Origin: Flavobacterium plurextorum
GTDB lineage: Bacteria > Bacteroidota > Bacteroidia > Flavobacteriales > Flavobacteriaceae
Assembly: GCF_002217395.1 (NCBI RefSeq)
Contig: NZ_MUHD01000006.1
Coordinates: forward strand, 1-64,000
Reading direction: 5' to 3'
DNA length: 64,000 nucleotides
The notes beneath the pieces are model-generated. The model ran no database searches. It was not told where the DNA came from and saw nothing but the letters and a program-made list of their open reading frames with translations. Position numbers and translations under genes: made by a program. Below, piece by piece: positions 26,662-35,117 of the stretch (positions are counted from its first letter, which is position 1; each line of letters begins with the position of its first letter).

Positions 26662-27945
26662 TTAATTGGAATCTTTTTGTTTCTGTTTTTCATCATGCAG
26701 CAGTACTTTATACCCTGCTTTTACAACTACTTTAACCAGTTTTACTTTTTTGCTTAGCAGACTTTTAGCGGCTTCAATTCCTGCTCCGGCTGCTTGAGCT
26801 CCCCAGGAATCGTCAAGAGATGCAACTCCTAAAGTTTGCATGGAGCGATCAGCCGAGGCTTTGGCAACATCACGATTAATGGCTCCCGGAATGTATATAC
26901 CGACAAGTCCATCCATATCATAAACAGACAAATCCACTGGGAATAGGGAGCTGTTGTATCTGATACTAGTAATGTTAATAGTTAATCGTTCTCCTTTTAA
27001 GGAAGCTGCTCCAAACAAAAAATTGTCTTTTGGAACTTTAATGCCATTTATAAATATGTCGTTCATGAGTCGAAACTTAACTGTGGAGCCATTTACAATT
27101 GTTTGTGTTTCATGAATAATGGCTTCTACGGCATTCTGCATTAAATCATCATTTTCGAGTTCGTCTAAAGAGTAAAAACCATTCTGTTTGTACTCAGAAC
27201 TGTTCAATGTTTTGTTTTGTAAAGAAGAAACAGGATCTTCATACTCCTTGGTGGAAATAGTAAAGACTTGTCCACGCTGAGCCTCGGAAGCTTTTTTTAA
27301 TTTTTCCTGTACCCTGTTTGGATGTTGGATATCCAAAATACTCTCCAGCATTCCACCGAGTTGCTGTAGTTCCGGATCCTGACTTTCCTGCTCTCCATTC
27401 ATGGATTGCATCATTTGTTCCAGCCTGTCTACATCATTGGACTGCATTGAGGTTTTACTTGATTTTGTATATTGATCATAATCTGGGTTTTGCACCGGAA
27501 CTGATACCGGAGAATTGATTGCTTTTTGCAATGCTTCCAATTTTTGATGTACTTTTTCTTCGTTTGGATCGCGATAAACGGATTTATTTAAACCATGTCT
27601 TTCTTTTCTATGAGTAACAGCACTGCTGTCTTCGGTTGAATCAATCTGAAATGACTGGCTTAAATAATTAGGGTCTTTTTTGATAAGTTCATTAAGCTTT
27701 GCTGAATCAAGCGCTGCCATATCGTAGTAATTCATTTTATCCAGTAAAAGCCCTTCTTTAAGGTTCGCATTGGGAAGTTTTAGATTAAAACCTTTTTGCT
27801 GTGGTGCTGTTGAATTGGCAGCATCCATTTTTCCGCCGCCCAATGCCCAAAAAATGGCAGTTATAAAAGGCAGAGCCAATATTGGCAGTACCAAGAACAT
27901 CTTACGCTGCTTTAGTACTTTTAGTGATTTTGCTTTTTGTTCCAT
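26662..27945 (-). CDS. traM: Conjugative transposon protein TraM (VirB10-like)
   Basis: This 427-residue protein has one N-terminal membrane anchor (KMFLVLPILALPFITAIFWALGGG, about 15-38), a long flexible, proline- and glutamine-containing periplasmic linker, and a C-terminal VirB10-like beta domain (about 280-410). The beta domain carries VNGSTVKFRLMNDIFINGIKVPKDNFLFG and IRYNSSLFPVDLSVYDMDGLVGIYIPG. It spans the envelope and links the inner-membrane complex to TraN. The order traK-L-M-N is as in CTnDOT. Confidence 0.92.
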   Translation of the reverse strand: MEQKAKSLKVLKQRKMFLVLPILALPFITAIFWALGGGKMDAANSTAPQQKGFNLKLPNANLKEGLLLDKMNYYDMAALDSAKLNELIKKDPNYLSQSFQIDSTEDSSAVTHRKERHGLNKSVYRDPNEEKVHQKLEALQKAINSPVSVPVQNPDYDQYTKSSKTSMQSNDVDRLEQMMQSMNGEQESQDPELQQLGGMLESILDIQHPNRVQEKLKKASEAQRGQVFTISTKEYEDPVSSLQNKTLNSSEYKQNGFYSLDELENDDLMQNAVEAIIHETQTIVNGSTVKFRLMNDIFINGIKVPKDNFLFGAASLKGERLTINITSIRYNSSLFPVDLSVYDMDGLVGIYIPGAINRDVAKASADRSMQTLGVASLDDSWGAQAAGAGIEAAKSLLSKKVKLVKVVVKAGYKVLLHDEKQKQKDSN

Positions 27946-27949
27946 GATA

Positions 27950-28435
27950 TTATTTTTTAAGATGTGCGTAATAATAATTTTCTATTATTGTTAAACTGTC
28001 CAAAAGTCCCGGACGGTTTAACACAATACTGTCATGCATTTTTTTTCCTGTGGGACTGCGCCCCAGACTATCCATATATTTCCTAAAACTTGTAATTTTT
28101 TCCAATTCGACTTTACTAATACTTGTATCGAACTCAGTGGGCTTTTCTTTTAAGGAAACCGAACTCGTCGGTTTAGTAATTGGAATTACAGTTATTTTTT
28201 TAGTTGTATTTCCAGAAAAGCTTGTTACAATCAGATAACTACTACAACCTCCTGTAAACACTATAAAAGTGAATAGAACCACAATCCAATTGAGTCTTGA
28301 AAAATGAGCTGTTTTACGCTCTAGCCATTGTGCACACTTATTTTGCAATCGAAGATTGGCCTGTTCAAATTTCTGCCAAATACTATCTTTAGTACCTGTA
28401 ACAGTATTGTTCTTTCTTTTAAAAGTGACTTTCAT
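27950..28435 (-). CDS. Small single-pass membrane protein at the TraL position
   Basis: This 161-residue protein has a basic cytoplasmic N-terminus, one membrane helix (LNWIVVLFTFIVFTGGCSSYLIVTSF, about 49-75) and a periplasmic tail ending NYYYAHLKK. It lies between traK and traM, where CTnDOT-type operons carry traL; TraL is a small membrane protein of weak sequence conservation. The assignment rests on position and topology, not on sequence identity. Four bases separate it from traM. Confidence 0.65.
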   Translation of the reverse strand: MKVTFKRKNNTVTGTKDSIWQKFEQANLRLQNKCAQWLERKTAHFSRLNWIVVLFTFIVFTGGCSSYLIVTSFSGNTTKKITVIPITKPTSSVSLKEKPTEFDTSISKVELEKITSFRKYMDSLGRSPTGKKMHDSIVLNRPGLLDSLTIIENYYYAHLKK

Positions 28436-28448
28436 AATTAGTAGTTTA

Positions 28449-29069
28449 TTATTTTCGATTTTCGGTACTTATGTCCCGATTCTCAATAGTATTCCAACGC
28501 TCGATTAAAAAGCCATGCGGATTGTTGTCACTTCTTGATACGTTACGAAGGTTGCCTTCCGTAATAAGGTTTCGATGCGCAATACTGGTAGTACGAATGA
28601 TATTTTGAGTAGCATAACATCGGAATCCATATGGATAATTGTTAAGGTCAATAGTCACACTGTCAATCTGTATCGTCTGGCTGACGTTCCCTGATATGAT
28701 ACCGGAGTAGTAACCGTTTTCCTTTAAATCATCATAGACTCGTTTTGCACTGTCATCCGCCAGATAAAGAGCCTTTGTTACATTGCTTTTAATGACTTTA
28801 TCATCAGGGTCAAGTGTAAAAAACAGCTTATGAAATGTCTTTACATGATCCCTTGCCTCTACAGGAATGTTGTCTTTTCGGTCCGAAGCATAGGCTTCCA
28901 GTGCTTTTCCGTTAGCCAGTATATAAACCTTATTTTGCATTTGAGATACAAGCGAAAAACTTTTATAAAATGAAAAGCAGCTAATAAGGATACACCCTAT
29001 AATGACCAGCATGGTAAATCCGCGAATATGTCGAAAGGCAGTGTCAATATTTTTCATTTTGCTAAACAT
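28449..29069 (-). CDS. traK: Conjugative transposon protein TraK (VirB8-like)
   Basis: The 206-residue protein starts with the TraK pattern KMKNIDTAFRHIRGFTMLVI. It has one membrane helix (about 17-38) and a periplasmic domain with VYILANGKALEAYASDRKDNIPVEARDHVKTFHKLFFTLDPD, the most conserved block of the family. It is the VirB8-type inner-membrane scaffold of the conjugation pore. Short gaps on both sides show it belongs to the tra operon. Confidence 0.92.
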   Translation of the reverse strand: MFSKMKNIDTAFRHIRGFTMLVIIGCILISCFSFYKSFSLVSQMQNKVYILANGKALEAYASDRKDNIPVEARDHVKTFHKLFFTLDPDDKVIKSNVTKALYLADDSAKRVYDDLKENGYYSGIISGNVSQTIQIDSVTIDLNNYPYGFRCYATQNIIRTTSIAHRNLITEGNLRNVSRSDNNPHGFLIERWNTIENRDISTENRK

Positions 29070-29086
29070 AAACTTTGAATTTAGGG

Positions 29087-30283
29087 TTAAGATTTACCTT
29101 TTAATTTGTCAGCCATATAATTGTCCTTGTCCTTGAAGTAAGGCGCAGAATTACCGGAATCAGACATGCTTTGGTACATACGCCCGGCAGCATTCCCCAT
29201 AGCATCCGCTACCATTGTAGTTCCTTGAGATGTAGTATTGACAAGGGAAGTTGTTGAATTACTAAACATACTGGTTACTTTTTGTCCGAGTGCACCGCCA
29301 CCTCCGGCATGAACAATGTAATTAGCAACAGAAGGCACAGTGAAATAGCCTATAATCCCAATAATCATAAAGACTAAATAGGCAACATCAGTCCTACTAA
29401 AGAAAGTATCTCCATATTCTCCTGCTTGCGCAATATCAATTTTGAGCATATTTTCCTGAATTTTTCCGATGATGCTTCCAAATATGTTAGCCACGGGAAG
29501 CCACAGATAGATATTGATGTAACGTGCCAGCCAGACGGTCAGGGTGTGTTGAAAACCATCGAAGACCGAAATACCAAAAACAATTGGACCTAAAATAGAA
29601 AGTACCACCAATTGAAAAGTCCGAAGTGTGTCGATGCACAGGGAAGCAGATTCAAATAATACACGCAGTACCTCGCTCATCCATTCTTTTACTGAATTGC
29701 GGAAATTATAAGAGGCCTTGCTCATAGCAAATTTGATATCATTTCCAATACCATCCAGCATTCCCTGACCACTTGGATCTGCATCATCATGTGTATAGCG
29801 GTACCATTTATCCTGATCACCGCTTCCTGTCGAACCAACATACATTTTCCAGGGATCTGTTTCTTTGAGTGCTTCTTCTTTTTCTTTAAGCAGCCTTTCA
29901 ATCGCTTTGTTCGATCCTTCCACCATTGCAGCAGTTGCTGTAACGGTAGGTTTCATAACACCATTAATCATATAGAGAACAGAGGGAAAAATCATAATGC
30001 AAAATCCAATAACAAAAGGACGAAAGAGTGGATAGAAGTCGATGGGTTCAGCACTGGCAATATGTCTCCAGACTCTTGAGGCGATATACCACATAGCTGC
30101 AAAACCGGCAAGTCCTTGTCCAACCCCAATCAGATTACTGCATAAAGGCATCATTTCATCATACAATTGTTCCAGTACACTATGCAGGCCGTTCATGTCG
30201 TCTGCAATTCCTTGTGCCTGGATCGTAAATGGCAATATCATTGCAGGAAGAACAATTATTATTTGCTTATTTATCTTTATCAT
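29087..30283 (-). CDS. traJ: Conjugative transposon protein TraJ (VirB6-like)
   Basis: This 398-residue polytopic inner-membrane protein has a signal-like N-terminus (ending IQAQ), about six hydrophobic segments and the TraJ blocks LIGVGQGLAGFAAMWYIASRVWRHIASAEPIDFYPLFRPF and LSILGPIVFGISVFDGFQHTLTVWLARYINIYLWLPVANIFG. The C-terminus is glycine- and serine-rich (HAGGGGALGQKV). VirB6-type proteins form the substrate channel. It lies between the VirB5-like genes and traK. Confidence 0.92.
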   Translation of the reverse strand: MIKINKQIIIVLPAMILPFTIQAQGIADDMNGLHSVLEQLYDEMMPLCSNLIGVGQGLAGFAAMWYIASRVWRHIASAEPIDFYPLFRPFVIGFCIMIFPSVLYMINGVMKPTVTATAAMVEGSNKAIERLLKEKEEALKETDPWKMYVGSTGSGDQDKWYRYTHDDADPSGQGMLDGIGNDIKFAMSKASYNFRNSVKEWMSEVLRVLFESASLCIDTLRTFQLVVLSILGPIVFGISVFDGFQHTLTVWLARYINIYLWLPVANIFGSIIGKIQENMLKIDIAQAGEYGDTFFSRTDVAYLVFMIIGIIGYFTVPSVANYIVHAGGGGALGQKVTSMFSNSTTSLVNTTSQGTTMVADAMGNAAGRMYQSMSDSGNSAPYFKDKDNYMADKLKGKS

Positions 30284-30295
30284 AACACTGGATAT

Positions 30296-30931
30296 TTAGT
30301 TGTTTAACTTATAAATACTGCGCATTGCGCGGGTATCATTGCGCTCTTTTGCACGCTGTAAAGCCAGTACAGTTGTATTATTGTTGAAGTTTCTCAGGAA
30401 CAAAAGTTTGTCCTGCATATCTGCATATATTTTGTCAATAGCGGCCAGCCTTTCATCATCAGACATTCGCATTTTATTTGCGGTAATCACAGAGGTCAGT
30501 TCATCAAGATTTCTAAGACTTTGCTTAAACAGATTATCGTACACCCTTTCGAAATAGGCAATTTCTTCAGCATTGAAATTTTCACTGTCCCTAAAGCGGC
30601 TAAAAGCGGACTTATATTCTTTTACCAAGAGCACCTGATAATTCACAATGTCACCAATACGCCTGTAATTCTTAACTGTGGGGCTAACCTGCATGAGCGC
30701 ATCAAGAAATGTTTCATGAAGGTTGAAATTTCCTTCAGACAAATCTTTTACCGTATTATATCCTCCACTTAGTATTTCATAGCCCTTTTTCATATCCTTT
30801 AAAATCTGTTTGAACTGGGCTAACTTCTCTATGTTCAAAATCAATTGCTGGATTTCCTGTTTTTGAGCGGTTATCTGGGATGGAAATAGCAATCCGGTAA
30901 ACACAATTCCTATAATCAATAATTTTTTCAT
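30296..30931 (-). CDS. Secreted helical transfer protein, third VirB5/TraI-like copy
   Basis: This 211-residue protein has a signal peptide (MKKLLIIGIVFTGLLFPSQITAQ) and a purely helical mature part. It carries QILKDMKKGYEILSGGYNTVKDLSEGNFNLHETFLDAL, then IAYFERVYDNLFKQSLRNLDEL and MSDDERLAAIDKIYADM. The same pattern occurs in the two genes upstream. Databases often name such proteins TerB-like, but location and topology suggest a periplasmic or surface pilus component like VirB5. Its start overlaps the previous stop by four bases. Confidence 0.75.
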   Translation of the reverse strand: MKKLLIIGIVFTGLLFPSQITAQKQEIQQLILNIEKLAQFKQILKDMKKGYEILSGGYNTVKDLSEGNFNLHETFLDALMQVSPTVKNYRRIGDIVNYQVLLVKEYKSAFSRFRDSENFNAEEIAYFERVYDNLFKQSLRNLDELTSVITANKMRMSDDERLAAIDKIYADMQDKLLFLRNFNNNTTVLALQRAKERNDTRAMRSIYKLNN

Positions 30932-31557
30932 GGCAAATCAGTATTAATGCCGTTTACGACACGGCTGTTTTTTGCTTCTTTCAATTCGGTTGCTTTTGAT
31001 ACAGCCAGGATTTTAGTTTCATTACTGAAGCTCTCAGAGAAAGTATAGTTATCCAGCATATTCTGGTAAATCATATCGATGCGTTTCATTCGCTCGTCAT
31101 CTTTCATCTCTAACTTTCCGTCCGTAACGATTGTTAGAAGCTCATCCAGATTGGTATCACAATTTTTGATTAACCTTTCAAAGACCCTTCTGATATAATC
31201 GACTTCATCTCCATGAAACAAATCATCCTGCCGGATTTGCTGATATAAGCTCTTGTAGCTTTTCATGATTTTTGTCTGAAATCCTATAATCTCCGTTACC
31301 CTGGCATACTTTTTTATTTTGGGATTGACTGTCTTAAGAGAATTCAGATAATCGGTATGAAGATTAAATTCTCCACGTTTGAAATCTCCTATGGTATTGA
31401 GTCCTTTTTTGACTGCCGAATAGCCTTTTTGAGCATATCCGATATAGACTTGCAGGGCTGCTATTTGCTCTAAAAGCATCCTTTGCTGTTTTGCCTGTGC
31501 ATGAAGATTCCCTGTGGCCAGTGCAGTAAAAAGCACGAGTGAAAATATCTTTTTCAT
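30928..31557 (-). CDS. Secreted helical transfer protein, second VirB5/TraI-like copy
   Basis: This 209-residue paralogue of the next gene has a signal peptide (ending LHAQ) and the shared blocks IGYAQKGYSAVKKGLNTIGDFKRGEFNLHTDYLNSL, VDYIRRVFERLIKNCDTNLDELL and MKDDERMKRIDMIYQNM. It is helical and cysteine-poor. ATGA overlap with the following gene indicates translational coupling. Function is inferred from its place in the transfer operon. Confidence 0.75.
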   Translation of the reverse strand: MKKIFSLVLFTALATGNLHAQAKQQRMLLEQIAALQVYIGYAQKGYSAVKKGLNTIGDFKRGEFNLHTDYLNSLKTVNPKIKKYARVTEIIGFQTKIMKSYKSLYQQIRQDDLFHGDEVDYIRRVFERLIKNCDTNLDELLTIVTDGKLEMKDDERMKRIDMIYQNMLDNYTFSESFSNETKILAVSKATELKEAKNSRVVNGINTDLP

Positions 31558-31572
31558 GATTTTATTACTTGT

Positions 31573-32259
31573 TTACGGAATTCCGTAAAATTGTTTAACG
31601 GATTTGACATCATGCTCTGTTTTGGCTCTTTGAAGGCTCAGTAGTATATTCTGTCTGTTGAAGAGCGTCAGGTCATCATAATTAGCATCAATCTGATCTG
31701 CAGCAGCATTTATAATCTCCAGTCTTTTGGCATCACTCATCTGTGTGGTAAAAGAATCCAATACAAGGAAAATCTGATCGATGTTTTTCAGGCTTTCATC
31801 GAGTATTCCGGAATACACACTTTGCATATAATCGAGTTCGCTGGAATTAAAATGAGCATCTTTTTGAAACAGGTTCCATGCTCTTTCGTATTCATCTACC
31901 AAACGAACCTGCTTTTCACTGATATCTTTGATACGCTGGTAATAGGTAATAATGGATTTAACTTTTGCCAGTTCCTCGTAATAATTCTTATAGAGTTCTT
32001 TTTGTTTCTCAGTCCAATCGGAAATCTCATCCAACTTTAGTTTGGAGAGGATATTTTCTATTTTTTTCTGCGCATTCTGCAGCCAGATCGTTTTGTTCTG
32101 CAGTTTTTGGATCCTTAGGTCAATAGCCTTAATTACCTTTTTGGCAACCGCTTTTACAATTTCTAAAATCGGTATTGCTGCAACCGTTGCCGGTCTTGCC
32201 GGAGTGCTGATCAGTAAAAAGCACAACAGGCAAATCATGATTTTCTTTTTTGTTTTCAT
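31573..32259 (-). CDS. Conjugative transposon protein TraI-type, first VirB5-like copy
   Basis: This 228-residue protein has a signal peptide (MKTKKKIMICLLCFLLISTPARPA) and helical blocks typical of Bacteroidota TraI: AIDLRIQKLQNKTIWLQNAQKKIENILSKLKLDEISDWTEKQKELYKNYYEELAKVK. The second half (LDYMQSVYSGILDESLKNIDQIF, MSDAKRLEIINAAADQ) matches the next two genes. It lies directly after traG. This copy is the best match to the CTnDOT traI name; the biochemical role is unproven. Confidence 0.78.
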   Translation of the reverse strand: MKTKKKIMICLLCFLLISTPARPATVAAIPILEIVKAVAKKVIKAIDLRIQKLQNKTIWLQNAQKKIENILSKLKLDEISDWTEKQKELYKNYYEELAKVKSIITYYQRIKDISEKQVRLVDEYERAWNLFQKDAHFNSSELDYMQSVYSGILDESLKNIDQIFLVLDSFTTQMSDAKRLEIINAAADQIDANYDDLTLFNRQNILLSLQRAKTEHDVKSVKQFYGIP

Positions 32260-32287
32260 AAGTATTGTTGTTTAGTTTTTATATTTT

Positions 32288-34753
32288 TTATGCTCTTAAG
32301 TCATTAGCAAGTGCCGCAATGCCTTTTCTGATGTCTCCATCAAATTTCTTAGCATACGCCTGTACTTTTACTTTTTCAGTTTCTTCAGTTGTGTAGGCAT
32401 AATACTCCTCAAGGGATACCTCGGTGCGGTATACTTTAGACTGCATACCTCCAAGGGAGATAAACACTTCTTTGTATTTCTTATCAGGATCATTGGCTTT
32501 GTTTACCGATAGTACGAGTGCCTTTTCTTTTTCGGTAAGCCCAAGCAGTTCCTGAATCTGTTCGAACTTATTTTGGTACTTACTTTGGTCCAGTAGTATT
32601 TTGCAGTCACTGTTATTGATAATAGCCTGTTTAACGACCGGAGAGGATATAATATCTTCTACTTCCTGAGTCACTACAATGGCTTCCCCAAAGAATTTAC
32701 GAACAGTCTTGAATAAATACCGAATATATTCTGCCATTCCTTCCTTGGCAATAGCTTTCCAGGCTTCTTCAATCAGGATCATTTTACGGACTCCTTTAAG
32801 CTTGCGCATTTTACTGATAAAGACTTCCATGATAATGATGGTCACCACTGGAAAGAGTATCGGATGGTCTTTGATATTATCGAGTTCAAAAACAATAAAA
32901 CGTTCTTTCAACAGATCCAAATTCTCCGTAGCGTTGAGCAGGTAATCAAATTCTCCTCCCTTGTAGTAAGGACGCAGTACGTACAGAAAATTGTTTACAT
33001 CAAAATCCTTTTCCTTTACCTTGTCACCCTCTAGTATGGATACAAACTCATTTTTCAGAAATTCATAAAAGCTGTCAAAACAGGGAAACAAATCAGAATT
33101 GCTATCTAACTTTTCATAATACAATTGAAGTGCGTTGGACAGTGCTACATATTCACTTCTATTGAATGTTTCATTGTCTTTTTTCCAAAGTGCCAATAAG
33201 AGTGTTTTGATACTTTCTTTTTTCTCGGTATCCAGAGAATCTCCTTCGCTGATATAAAAGGGATTAAACCGAATTGGGTTCTTTTCATCGTAAGTAAAGT
33301 AGTAGCCCTTAACCATATCACATAGTCCCTTGTAGCTGTGTCCAACATCAACAAGTACAACATGGGTTCCCTGCTCATAGTAACTTCTAACCATATGGTT
33401 GGTAAAAAAGGACTTTCCGCTTCCTGAAGGCCCCAGTATAAATTTGTTTCGATTGGTACAAATTCCCATCTTAACTGGCTCGTCACTAATGTCTACATGA
33501 ACCGGTTTTCCTGTCAAACGATCTCCTAAGCGAATTCCAGTTGGACTAAGGGAAGAACGATAGCCTGTTTCCAGATTCAAAAAACAGGTAGCCTGTTCTG
33601 TAAACGTATCAAAGGTGTCATTCATTGGGAAATCTGCGGAATTACCAGGAATTCCTGCCCAAAACATTTGTGCTGCGCCCACTGTTTCCTGTTTAGCAGC
33701 TGCATCCATCTGAGCTAAGGCGGAAGAAACTTTGTTTTTTAAATCTTTGAGTTCTTCTTTATTGTCCGTCCAGATCAGTACATTAAAATGAGCTTTGACA
33801 GGAAGTCTTTGCTGGCTGATAGCCTCATTAAGAAAATCATTGGTGGCATCACGGGCAATAAGGTTCTCCCTGCTGTAGGCTGATAAGGATTGTAATCGCA
33901 GTCTTTTACTTTCAAGTTTTTGCAACGTTTTTTGGAAGTCCTCTATGAAAATATATTGATTGTAAATATGGTTGCAGGAAAGTAATTGCCCCAGAGTCGA
34001 AGCAAATCCAATACTGAATTTGGTCTTATCTGTGGAATAGCGGTCATAATTAATCCTCGAACCGCATAAGGCAGGCAGGTCAGCTGCGTCCCCTAAAGTA
34101 TAAATCTGGCAATGCTTGTCACCAACCTGCAGGCCATCATCAAAAGCAATATCCTTAAAAACAAATGAGTTTTGTTTTTCAGACAAAAAACAATATTGTT
34201 CAATAATTCCAATTTTTCTGCTGTGGCTTTTAAGTTCATCATTACCAAGGCGGGTCAATTTGACAAAACCACTGTCTTCCAGTATGCGTCTGAATTGACC
34301 AGTACTGTCAATAAATTCCTGACGCAATTGTGCTTTTAATGTTTCTTCAGGAACAATAGAAGCTCTAAGTAAATTTGAAAATAGGGAACTTGACGTTTTT
34401 CTGCCTGCCGGTTTTTTGGTCAGGAAAATGTAACAGGAATGATCCAGAAAGGGACGTTCATTAAAAAAGCGTTCACTGCTTCGGGTAAGAAAACTCGAAT
34501 CTTCGCTTGTGAAATCGGGTTCAAACTTGCTGTCTATAAACCAGTCCTGCTTATGGAATACGCTAAATTTCGGAAGCAGTTTTATCGCTTTAAGCCACGC
34601 CTGATGAAATGCTTCGTATTCCTGATCCGACAAGGTAAATATCTCGGGCAGTTCTGCTTTAAACACTACTGTCACATCGCCTTGTTTGGACAGGATGCAA
34701 TCGTGCTCTACATCCATAATTGGTAAAATATCATCTATCATCTTTTCCATCAT
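32288..34753 (-). CDS. traG: TraG-family conjugation ATPase (VirB4-like)
   Basis: This 821-residue cytoplasmic motor powers pilus and pore assembly. Walker A is FILGPSGSGKSFFTN (about 440-453), Walker B MILIEEAWKAI (about 660), and a C-terminal GDxxR-like end is present. The N-terminal half (EKMIDDILPIMDVEHDCILSKQGDVTVVFKAELPEIF) is the Bacteroidota TraG N-domain. In this lineage TraG names the VirB4 protein, not the coupling protein. It lies between traF and traI as expected. Confidence 0.94.
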   Translation of the reverse strand: MMEKMIDDILPIMDVEHDCILSKQGDVTVVFKAELPEIFTLSDQEYEAFHQAWLKAIKLLPKFSVFHKQDWFIDSKFEPDFTSEDSSFLTRSSERFFNERPFLDHSCYIFLTKKPAGRKTSSSLFSNLLRASIVPEETLKAQLRQEFIDSTGQFRRILEDSGFVKLTRLGNDELKSHSRKIGIIEQYCFLSEKQNSFVFKDIAFDDGLQVGDKHCQIYTLGDAADLPALCGSRINYDRYSTDKTKFSIGFASTLGQLLSCNHIYNQYIFIEDFQKTLQKLESKRLRLQSLSAYSRENLIARDATNDFLNEAISQQRLPVKAHFNVLIWTDNKEELKDLKNKVSSALAQMDAAAKQETVGAAQMFWAGIPGNSADFPMNDTFDTFTEQATCFLNLETGYRSSLSPTGIRLGDRLTGKPVHVDISDEPVKMGICTNRNKFILGPSGSGKSFFTNHMVRSYYEQGTHVVLVDVGHSYKGLCDMVKGYYFTYDEKNPIRFNPFYISEGDSLDTEKKESIKTLLLALWKKDNETFNRSEYVALSNALQLYYEKLDSNSDLFPCFDSFYEFLKNEFVSILEGDKVKEKDFDVNNFLYVLRPYYKGGEFDYLLNATENLDLLKERFIVFELDNIKDHPILFPVVTIIIMEVFISKMRKLKGVRKMILIEEAWKAIAKEGMAEYIRYLFKTVRKFFGEAIVVTQEVEDIISSPVVKQAIINNSDCKILLDQSKYQNKFEQIQELLGLTEKEKALVLSVNKANDPDKKYKEVFISLGGMQSKVYRTEVSLEEYYAYTTEETEKVKVQAYAKKFDGDIRKGIAALANDLRA

Positions 34754-34789
34754 TCTCTTTTTTACCGCTCAGGTAATGCTGAGCAAATT

Positions 34790-35107
34790 CTATTTCTTCA
34801 TCATAAATATTTTTCTGCTTTGCGATTTCACAGCTTTTGGAATCTGTCGTTTCGCTAAAGCTTTCATCATTCCATATTCGCCGTATTGGTGGCTCATTTT
34901 ATATATTTTCAAAACCCACAATGTTCCTGAAATACCAATAATTCCGATACAGATAATGGATGGCAAACCGGCTATGTACATAATTGCAAAGAGTATCATA
35001 AGCACAATTACGCCGCCACCCAAATACCAGATATATTGTGCCTTTAGCCCTTTAAACTCTATGCTCTGGTTAATTCCTTTGTTGATCTGATACACACTGT
35101 TTGACAT
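34790..35107 (-). CDS. traF: Conjugative transposon protein TraF (DUF4133, VirB3-like)
   Basis: This 105-residue protein has the DUF4133 pattern: VYQINKGINQSIEFKGLKAQYIW, two adjacent membrane helices (about 27-70) and GEYGMMKALAKRQIPKAV in a basic cytoplasmic tail. VirB3-type proteins join the VirB4 ATPase to the inner membrane. It lies 36 bases upstream of traG. Unusually, a 5.6-kb methylase-helicase gene is inserted between it and traE. Confidence 0.93.
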   Translation of the reverse strand: MSNSVYQINKGINQSIEFKGLKAQYIWYLGGGVIVLMILFAIMYIAGLPSIICIGIIGISGTLWVLKIYKMSHQYGEYGMMKALAKRQIPKAVKSQSRKIFMMKK

Positions 35108-35117
35108 GGTATTTCTT

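Noticed and set aside
30296..32259. Tellurite-resistance (TerB) genes
   Set aside because: Signal peptides, tandem placement in the tra operon and shared helical pattern fit secreted transfer components better than cytoplasmic TerB.
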